A stretch of DNA of 64,000 bases from assembly GCF_019649055.1 (NCBI RefSeq), contig NW_026570221.1:3286001-3350000 (forward strand), given 5' to 3'. Source of the stretch: Paramacrobiotus metropolitanus (taxonomy: Eukaryota > Tardigrada > Eutardigrada > Parachela > Macrobiotidae). The notes beneath the pieces are model-generated. The model saw only the letters and a list, made by a program, of their open reading frames with translations. It did not search any database and had not been told where the DNA came from. Below, one piece after another: positions 56,158-64,000 of this stretch. The first letter of the stretch is position 1. The number at the start of each line of letters is the position of its first letter. The translations under genes and the position numbers were made by a program.

Positions 56158-59100
56158 TCAGTCTAACGTGATAACCTCCACCCCGGCGCTACGGCTGGAC
56201 GGCTCAGCCGATGCGACGGCCTCCCGCACGACAACCTGTCCCCTGTCCAGCGTGGCCTCGATGCTGTGGCTGTTGGGGAACGCGTGCAGCAGTCGCTGCA
56301 GGAACCTGCAACACCAGAGCTGTCGTGTACGTTGCTTTCCTAGCAACTACTGTTTTACTTCTTACTTCTTTCTGCTGTACTTTCTGTCATTCTACCTGCT
56401 GCGCAGTAGCTGTACACATCATTAATTATGTAGTATTAATTAACTATTAAAGTATTACTTATACAATACTTCACAAGAGCATCAGCCGATGTACCGACCA
56501 GCAGAAAACGAGAGCCGTTTACTCGTCGACGACAATCTCGTCAAAAGGAACCGGCTTGTTGCAGGCGGGGCAGGTCCAGCACGCCTTCTGCGCCGTGTTC
56601 ATCAGCAAGAAACTCTCGGCGTCGAAGCAGCCCACATGGTCGGAGTGACGGCCGCGCACCGGGAGCTGGAGGCGGCGTCGCGAGGCCGGACACTGTAGAC
56701 TGATCCGCTGCGAGTCCGTCACGATGTCGTCGTCCGAAGCGGCCAGCGTCCGGTACACTACCAGCCCAGAAACAGCGTCAACTGTTGAAAGCGAAAAGAG
56801 CAAGGACCACTTACATTTATAGAGCGTGTCCGTTAGACAGACGCGCTGCGACTGGACATCAGCCAGGATCTGCTCCATCGCCTTGCGGCGCGCATACTCC
56901 ACTACGAACCAGTAGTCCTGCCATTCAACTGAAAAGTTATCGTGAGATCAACACCTCTGACAAGATCGCTGACCTGTGACGGTTCGTCGATATCCGTGTT
57001 CGGCCCAGTGGTATCCGTCCAGCGCACCATCACCACGTTTTCGTCGGCCATCATCGACAGCGGCACCTCGATTGGGTGGCTATATACCGTGTTCTTCCTC
57101 TTGATAAAGTCCAGTAAATCCTGGAATATTAACAACACATACCCGGGCATTCTTCGATCAGTACGAGTACTCAATCACGGTCATCTTCATAGAGAGCATC
57201 ACAATCTACGCAATTTATTGCTATTCGATTAAAAAAAATTTGTAAAAACATTTAAAATAATTACAACATGAACCGTCAAATGAAAATACAGCAAAATTAT
57301 TCATTAGAAAAAATTTAGCTAATTAATTACTTGCGGACGAACTGGGATAAAACGCACGATACTGCACGAAAGGACTCACTGGAATGAATTATAATTGAAT
57401 TATTATTGAACAACTCCTTAAAAATAAATTTTTTTGTTCTCTACCAGTCTATTTTTTTATCATGTTGCATTCTACTGCAATTCGGTTTTATTCAATTTGT
57501 ACCCTTTCGAAAACTTACAACCGCATGGAAATTGTTAACCCTATTTCATTCTATCAATTATTATGTTTTATTATTTTTTACTAGTTTCTTTTATCAGATA
57601 TTCTTTATTTACCGGCAAATGCGCCCAAGAAACTCACCGGTTCGACCAAGGTCCTGCCGTTGAGCATCACCGTGAGCTTGTCCGGGTGGATCTCGTAATA
57701 GGGCCAGTGCAGACCCTTTTGGCAGAAGCGCAGCAGCACCACGTTCTGCCCGCTGTTGATGGTCTGGAAGTGGTCAATGACGAAGGCAGTGGTGATCTCG
57801 TGATACGCTCCGCGCGACACCAGCGAGGGATCGTGACCTACACAGAATTACTCTCGCATCACCTCCTAGCCACCGCAAGTAACTCGCCACTTACGAATGT
57901 TCCGCGGCGGCGTCCCCGCCAAGGTCTGATGGAAGACAGGCGGTTTAATGATCCTCCCGTGATTGCCGCTGTTGGACAAGAAATGCGGCCCAACCTGGAA
58001 ACCAGGTGTCAGCAAGAAACGCAACTCCGGCTCCCCATCGGGCCCGGTGGTCCACTTCTCATAGCGACGTTGGCTGCGCTCGCTGACCGTAAAGACGCCG
58101 GCAACGGTAGTACTGGCCACGTTGCGGTGGGCGCTCAGTCCCGCTTGACTGACAACCAGCTGTGGCGACTGTACCGGCGGCGGCGGTAGATGCGCGATTG
58201 GGGCCGGGAGGACAGTCCGCTCGAGGTGAACCGCGGGCGGACTTCGTGTCCAGGGCGGTTGGTGGCCGACAGGAAAACGCCGTGGCCCCTGGTAGCCGGA
58301 AGGAAAGCGCGGTCGCGGCTGGCAGTTCGTGTTGCCGGTGGCAGTGCTTCGCGGTGACTGTGGACCGGGAATGGACGTATACTGAGAAAAAATGTCCATG
58401 GTGGAAGTCACGGCGTGGGAGCGCTGCTGACTGCTGGACGGATATCGGCGCTGTGTGTCCGCATCCATGTCCACGGCGGCTGGGGCGTCGTTGACCCGCC
58501 TATCGGGCACTCCGGGTAAATGCGGCGTAGGGGCAGTGTTGCCGGATGACGGGCTTCGCGAACTGGAACCTCGGGCGGGAGGCTGCCCGGGAAGATATCG
58601 AAAGACCGGGTCCGCATAGGCATACTGCCGCAAAGGCCCGCTGGGACTATTGGCAGTCTCGGCCGGCAGCCTGAAGCGGTCCGGGAGATCGACGGGAGGC
58701 TGCGTGTAGGAGCGCTGATTGCCGCCCAGGGGAGGACCGAAGCCGTACGAATGGGACAGCTGCGCGTTGCTGCTGTTCTGTGGAGCGGCAGTTTGCCGTG
58801 ACACGCTGCCGGGTATATTCCGGTTCTGGTGGGCAGGCGAAGTAGGTGAAGGCGCCGTGGGATTCGCGCGGGGGAGGTAAGGACGCAAACTGCTGCGAGC
58901 CGGCAGCGGAACTCCCGGTGGGCCGGTTCAGGGGTGAGGTGATACCGCGGGGGGAGATGAAGGTGTTGCTTCCGGAAGCGCTGCAAATGGTCGGCGGGGC
59001 CGATACAGCTAACGCGGGGCGGACAAGCGGCATGGCGGGCGATGCAGCGCCGGAGGATGCCCGGGTCTGATTTGTCCCAACCGAAGTTGTCGAAGTGAGC

Positions 59101-59909
59101 GGGATGGGCGGTCGCGAGGAAGGGTAACGGGACGAGGCAGGGGCGTCTGAGCTGGGGTTGGCGGGAAAGGATGACGGACGGATCGGGTTGACCGTCCCCG
59201 TCGATGCAGGTCGACGGGGAGGATTGTGCTGCTCCCTGGGATACTGCTGACACCTGCAAATAAAAGTGTTGAATGAAAATTATCCTGTGACTTATAATAA
59301 GCGTTGAAATTCTGTAATTTCCATGCGTGCTAAGCTTCAGTGTCTACTGCGCTACTGGATGTTCTACACTGCGGGATAATTTATTTTCGATTCTTCCCCT
59401 CCTCTCACCCCCCGACACTGGCCAGCTGGTGGGCACTGCCAGGCGAAAAAGCGCGACCGATGTGCGCGTGGAGGCCTGCTGAGGCTGCTCCGGATCCCCG
59501 CTTATCAGAGAAGCTGTCGCGATAAGCAACGAGGGAAGTGGGCATTTTTACCGCCTATAGGCAACACCACAGGCTGTGGTACGACGGGACAACTACTGCT
59601 TGCTGCACGGTATAGCGACGGCGCAGGGGAACGGGCAGCAACGGCGGACCGCGTTTGCATGGTCGCTAAGCATGGCGAGTTTGGCTCCTCTCTATTGGTA
59701 CATGCTGAACGGGCAAATCAGATATCGCCCCTTGGCCCCTACTATCAACCTCTTTCGCTCGCCCTGCTTGCAAGGCGCACGGGGTAGCAGGAGCTGGCAA
59801 GAAACTCGTTAAACTTACCGCTACGATTGACAAGCGCGCTGAGACACCGCACTAGAAAACTAGTGCTAAGGCCGTGTCCCATCAAGTCTCGCACCTGATT
59901 CACCACCAT
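56158..59909 (-). CDS. PIAS-type SUMO E3 ligase, seven exons, ~801 aa
   Basis: Exons are 59909-59819, 59475-59409, 59253-57895, 57837-57638, 57120-56974, 56917-56523 and 56305-56158; all junction phases agree. An in-frame TGA precedes the ATG. The order fits PIAS: a SAP-like N-terminus (VRDLMGHGLSTSFLVRCLSA); a long Pro/Ser-rich stretch (about 54-430); a PINIT-like region (VVLLRFCQKGLHWPYYEI, VVMVRWTD); SP-RING from ISLQCPASRRR (about 692) to CWTCPACNK (736-739); and a C-terminal SUMO-interaction-like VEVITLD. It would attach SUMO to nuclear proteins. Two oddities. The zinc-ligand Cys of the usual C-x-H is Ser (RHSDHVGCFD, residue 712). One frame change is needed inside the Pro-rich exon, at a run of five G (58870-58874). 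A 33-bp GTAAGT..CAG stretch in exon 6 may be a tiny intron. Confidence 0.85.
56323..56473. mobile_element. 150-bp element inside the last PIAS intron
   Basis: Inverse copy of the element at 28218-28367, over its whole length. Flanks CCAGAGCTG and CAAGAGCAT agree at 6 of 9 positions, consistent with a decayed 9-bp duplication. It makes up about 70% of a 217-bp intron; without it the intron would be about 60 bp, like its neighbours. Confidence 0.75.
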
Positions 59910-60589
59910 CACTCAATCCAGTATCTATCTCGTGGCCGCACAGATTTACACCCAGAGCTCCGTGTAGATAAAACCACATCAATCTCAATCTCCCCGTCAC
60001 ATTCATAAATCACGAGTACGTAGTCAACGTTCTCTCAGACTCAGAGCTCATTTCTCTGCTAATTGAAACGGCTGCCCTAGCGTAATTACCAGTCTATCTT
60101 GCGTCAACCACAACAAAGCGTTAGCACGTTACTTACATCAGCACAATCAGGATGATATGTGGGATCTTAAAAAGCTGAAATCAACAAACGAAAATATTAC
60201 GAAAGAAGTTGCGGTATACAGACACAGTACTCTTTGATCAGTCTGAGTTGGCTGCAAAATCGCCAGTGCAGTCCGTCGATTGCTTCAATGTTGTACGCCT
60301 GCAGCGGGCGGCTGACATGCGGCAGTAAAAACCGTTGTATTCTAGATTGATCGTTTTTCTCTTCAAGACTCGACTTGCTAGACTGCATCTAGTCAATTTT
60401 CAAATACAATCATAAAAAAATTATTAATTTTTGTGCAAAACAAGATTATATTTTATGGATATCAGATAGGTAGCCATTTTCGTGACTAAACATAATACGT
60501 CTTCGCGCAACAGTGACCTTACGGCCAATGCTATGTGTTAGACAAAGACAAGAGTACCCCAGATGGCTGCCGGAATTGAAATTTTTTTC
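59910..60589. other. upstream of PIAS-like gene
   Basis: An ATG-started 63-residue minus-strand ORF (60388-60197; MQSSKSSLEEKNDQSRIQRF) has protein-like composition but no good donor in phase with the PIAS exons. It may be a small gene, an upstream exon, or chance. Confidence 0.3.
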
Positions 60590-61345
60590 AATTCAAAAAA
60601 ACAATATCCCGCTTAACAAGCTGAAAAAAAATGGCCCGTTACATGGTGTCAAAAATGGGATAGATAAACTGAAACTTTCACTGTCGCGCACTCTGGATGA
60701 CTATTTGCTTTATGTCATTCTAAAGCTTTGCTGTAATGCTTTATGTCATTCTAAAGCTGGATGATTTTTATCCATTGTCCTGAAAACAACTGTTGCGCGA
60801 AATATCCGGTTGCCGAGAATATTGGCGAACCGAAATTGGCGAAAAGTTTAAATGCATTGCTGTGTACTAAAAGTCTGTTTATTACGCGATCCTTTTGAAA
60901 CAATGCTGTTAAACACAAATTGCCATAACGTCGAAAGTGAGTCGGTTTCAAATTCACAGAACTGTTCACCAATTTTAAAATAGATTTCAAAAATTAAAAA
61001 ATTTTGGGAATGTTCTTTGTTTAATGAACCTGAAATTGGTCCACTTTTGACTTTGTGACCATGTGTCTTCTGCATCGAGGTTTCAAGAGGATCGGGCTAT
61101 AACAGACTTCTGGTACACAAAAATGCGCTTAAACCTTTCGCCCATTTTAGTTAGCCATATCTCGACAACTGGTTGTTGCGCTCCCAAACGGTTTTCGGAC
61201 ATTTTATACGAATCCGTTAGCTTTAGAAAGACATAACATGTTACTAAGAAGTCATTCAAAATGCGCGAAAACGAAGGTTTTAGCATTTGTACCCCATTTT
61301 TAACACCATGTACCAGGCCATTTTGCTTTAAAATGGTTACACTAT
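60590..61345. repeat. large imperfect inverted repeat
   Basis: The plus-strand arm from about 60590 to 60905 pairs with the reverse complement of about 61083-61345. Shared words include AAATGGCC, GGTGTCAAAAATGGG, CGCGCA..CTGGATGAC and AGTCTGTT, ending CTTTTGAAAC / CTCTTGAAAC. Identity is roughly 70% by eye with indels. The loop is about 180 bp. Probably a foldback-type transposable element; no target duplication was confirmed. Confidence 0.6.
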
Positions 61346-61486
61346 GTCTTGTCTCAATCAAGTAAATGAACCTTCACATACGGTGCTATAACTCATTCAG
61401 TATACAGGTACTTCGATACACACCTGCAACCATGTTGGGCTTTTCTGGTGCCGTCTGTTTTTACTCTGTTTTACAACTGAATTCAG

Positions 61487-61650
61487 TGTCGTCGGGACGT
61501 GACAATTGGCCATTACCCTGCCACAATTGACGCACTCTGTCCCGCCAAGCCATTGCGCAGCCTGTATGGTCATCCACAGCGTGGCATTGTGCCCGTGCGA
61601 TTTGTTCTCTCTCAACAATTACTGCCATAACAATGCAGTTCGCCGCAGAC
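61487..61650 (+). pseudogene. CR4 locus I: isolated exon-3 relic
   Basis: Behind an ATTCAG acceptor the sequence begins TGTCGTCGGGACGTGACA, like exon 3 of loci G and D. The conserved core (HCAACMVIHSVALCPCDLFSL) is readable only in a shifted frame, and no donor or other exon follows before locus H. Confidence 0.65.
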
Positions 61651-62618
61651 ATTATAATTCTAGAAAACCAAAAACAGTTCATCAAGGTTGCGACTACCCT
61701 CGACTGCAATAACTGCACTCTCCTTTATGATAAAATAATTTTCCTCCAACATTTTTTACCGGCGAATCTGTGGTATATCTAATGCATTTTATTAATGTAC
61801 TGTCCTAGGCGGCCTGTGTCATGGCTCCGCTATGGAACCGTGGGGGATCTGTGTCCAGATATATCTGATGCTCAAATCGGTTTCTGAAGAGCGACTGAAA
61901 AACTTTGCTCGTTAATTGCTGGCCTAATGGACTGGGAGCGCGGCAAAACGCGAATCGTGTCGCAAGATTAAATTAGTACTGTACGTACTGTAGTTGTTTC
62001 CTTTCTGATTTCCATCTCCCAAATGTTTGCATTAAACTTCACGATCCCTGTAAGCCGTGTGAAAATTTGTTACAAGTCTTCATAAACGTACGTAGAAAAA
62101 CCCGTACTGAGCCAACAGCTCTCAAAGCTAACCATAAGAGATGAAAAAGTCGAAATTTTGATCACATGTACTGTAGATAAACCATCATGCAGCTCGAACC
62201 TTCAAGCCGCAGTTCCATTGGCCGGAATGTACCTTTTGCTTCTACAATTAAAATTTTACAGTGTTAACCTGAAAGGAAAGGAATACTCACTGAAAGGAAA
62301 ATAAGGGGTGCAATAAACAGAGGCCCGAACATATCTATTATGCAAGAATTCAGTACGGCAAAATATTTTGAAGTGGACGTAACGCTGCAGTCATGTGGGG
62401 CAGCGAAGTGTGCACATTTCAAGTGTCACGTTAGGCGAAACCGACCATCATACCGAAAAAACTTAGCCAAATTTACTAACAACCACTTGAAACACGTTCC
62501 TTGATCCAGGTTAGCGCTATGTGCCTACGCTAAATAACAAGAACAGTGGCTGTGATTGCCGTGTGGCGGTTTGCTCAATCAGTTTTCCAGTTGCTCTAAT
62601 TAACTCGGGAGTAATAGC
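61651..62618. other. upstream block of CR4 locus H
   Basis: No gene. From about 62335 the sequence aligns with the orphan block at 54520-54760 and carries ACCACTTGAAACACGTTCCTT and AATAACAAGAACAGTGG. Confidence 0.5.
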
Positions 62619-62626
62619 TATTTAAA
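62619..62626 (+). promoter_or_regulatory. TATTTAAA box, CR4 locus H
   Basis: TATTTAAACC, 124 bp before the ATG at 62743. Confidence 0.55.
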
Positions 62627-62742
62627 CCGCGAAAAACGCCGCTACATTTTTCATATCCGTGGTATATTAATCCGTTTTTACTGCGGCTGCAGTCTTGCTT
62701 CTTACGTTTTTTAATCATTAATGGTTGAGCGTCCTCTGGAGA

Positions 62743-64000
62743 ATGTCAGCCTTTCCAACCGGTATTACAGCTATCTCCTGTATTGCTCTCAGCGGATGGG
62801 TGTTATCAAACGTGGCAGCAGACGGTCCTTTTTGTAGTGGTGAATCTGGCGATGAGTCGCCGATTGAATACGCGTTTGAAGTGAGTAGCTAACCGGCAAA
62901 TATCTGTAATATAAATCTTTGTAAACCACGGGACTTTAACCACATCCTGTACAGTGTGCTAACTCCTCCACCCCACCGGAGGTGATAATCAAAACGATTA
63001 CCGATGATAAATATTTGCGGTGCAATTGGCCGACGATTACTCCGGTCAGCAGCGGATCCTCTGTAAAGCACCACATCCATTACGCGGTGAGTGAAGCTGC
63101 GCTTATGTCATTTTTCTGGCATGTCATGTCATGTCATTCATGCATTATCTGCAAGGCAGTGTGGCGATAGGTTTTGTCCATATTAATGCTTCAGCCAACC
63201 CGCAGTGATCGGAATCAATGCATGGAACCGATTTATGCCAAGTTATATTTGTATCAGTAATTAACTTGTCCAAACTTAATGAAATAAACTGTACAAAAAC
63301 TGATATTTAGGATTGTGTGAAAGCGGAAGGTTTTGTCAATTCCGTGTACGTTTATACATTTGGTATCGCTTTCAAGTCCCTTTAAATTCCCTTTTAATTG
63401 CTTTCCTTTAAATATCGCTTCACTTTAAATTACGGATCTTAATGGTAAATCATGTAATCGTTATTAGTTTGTGATGTATTGCAGAATTTCGTGAAGTAGT
63501 CCGGTGTAACCTTTGTAGCAGCCGCAATCGTAATGCGCACGTTGTTGTTACGTTGAAGTTCTGTTTTGCGGCTGCTACGTACATAATCTACAGGATTTGC
63601 ACCTATTGTAGGGAGAAACAAGCAAAAGCCCAGACATTTCACACTTTAAGGCGCAAATCAAACCATTTCAAAATGAAAGCAATCTTTTAGCTCCTGAAAC
63701 GGTTGGAAACGAAGGATTTATTTTTTTAAAATATCATTTAAATAATTTTGATTTTTATTTACTGAGAATGATGACGAATTTATTTTTATCGTGCAGCGGC
63801 AACAACAGTTTTTCAAATATCGATTTTTTCGTGAAAAAAATGACGCTTTATTTGCAATTATTTCAAAGTTGGTCCAAAACTTTTTGAATTCAACCGTATT
63901 TTGAGCAGAGTTCAATCTGAGAATTTCCCTGTTTTACAGTGTTGCCGGAATCTTCCAATGATGTTTCTCCCGACGTCCGCGCAACCCTGCTTACCGGAGA
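62743..64000 (+). CDS. CR4 locus H: cysteine-rich secreted protein, 5' part, runs off window
   Basis: Exon 1 (62743-62880) encodes a leader (TGITAISCIALSGWVLSNVAA), then PIEYAFE and a GTGAGT donor. Exon 2 (62955-63086) is Cys-first, has LRCNWPTITPVSSGS and ends HHIHYA with another GTGAGT donor. Exon 3 starts at 63940 behind TTTTACAG and is open to the window end (CCRNLPMMFLPTSAQPCLPE). Phases are 0 and 0 as in the family. An earlier ATG at 62721 is in a different frame. Donors are GTGAGT where the other loci mostly use GTAAGT, and it lacks the QPLY motif in exon 1, so it is a divergent member. The 5' part seen has no defect. Confidence 0.75.

Noticed and set aside
56929-56954. A 26-bp intron in the PIAS-like gene (GTGTTGATC...TTTTCAG)
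   Set aside because: It keeps phase, but a 56-bp intron (56918-56973) with a better GTCAGC donor and GGCAG acceptor also keeps phase and avoids an implausibly short intron.
57866-58888. 340-residue ORF as the complete N-terminus of the PIAS-like protein
   Set aside because: Its frame has a stop upstream at 58928, while the Pro/Ser-rich protein continues upstream in another frame to a good acceptor at 59253; a one-base indel explains both.
58408-59259. 283-residue minus-strand ORF as the true frame of this exon
   Set aside because: Its composition is erratic and it cannot join either neighbouring exon in phase, unlike the Pro/Ser-rich frame.
1-64000. CRISPR arrays, operons, ribosome-binding sites, tRNA or rRNA genes
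   Set aside because: The sequence is eukaryotic with introns. No regular spacer-repeat array was seen, and no tRNA or rRNA was recognised by eye; a covariance-model scan would be needed to exclude tRNAs.

Overview
This is a gene-sparse, repeat-rich stretch of an animal nuclear genome, most likely an invertebrate. Genes are split by GT-AG introns, two are recognisable metazoan types (an astacin metalloprotease and a PIAS-type SUMO ligase), secreted proteins dominate, and the mobile elements are Ty3/gypsy, R2-like LINE and hAT types. A tardigrade or other ecdysozoan is possible, but the sequence does not fix the lineage. Many ORFs are single exons, so gene models here were built by joining ORF pieces at splice sites with matching phase.

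The dominant content is an unrecognised secreted cysteine-rich family, called CR4 here. The standard gene has four exons: a signal-peptide exon, a ~45-53 codon exon, a ~95 codon exon carrying a CxxC...CQY motif, and a ~130-150 codon exon carrying YCD...PCC...C.QKVICGT...C.RC. Intron phases 0, 0 and 1 are constant. Loci are A2 and A (2.4-6.3 kb, minus), B (16.1-17.3 kb, minus, first exon not found), C (20.0-21.8 kb, plus, broken), D, E, F, G (36.7-48.3 kb, plus; F is damaged), I (an exon-3 relic at 61.5 kb) and H (62.7 kb to the window edge). Most plus-strand copies share an upstream block ending in a TATTTAA-type box.

A second secreted family, with leucine-rich repeats and an LRRCT-like cap, has two complete two-exon genes (9.4-10.6 kb minus; 11.5-13.3 kb plus), a C-terminal fragment at the left edge, a decayed leader exon at 0.7 kb and a distant relative at 49.3-50.2 kb. 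A third secreted gene of unknown family (23.3-26.3 kb, five exons, 492 aa) begins 92 bp after a TATA box. A six-exon astacin (50.5-52.8 kb) and a seven-exon PIAS-like SUMO E3 ligase (56.2-59.9 kb), both minus, assemble with every phase matching, apart from one 1-base frame break in the ligase.

Mobile DNA: a 4.5 kb Ty3/gypsy element with identical 119-bp LTRs and a 5-bp target duplication (31.8-36.3 kb), three broken R2-like LINE copies (14.2, 27.3-28.8, 28.9-30.7 kb), two hAT-type MITEs with perfect 8-bp target duplications (7.1, 8.2 kb), a TA-flanked MITE family (11.0, 31.3, 55.7 kb), a 150-bp element found both in a LINE and in a PIAS intron, and inverted-repeat elements at 20.2 and 60.6 kb. 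Several reading frames are broken by single-base indels, some in homopolymers, so part of the apparent pseudogenisation may be assembly error.
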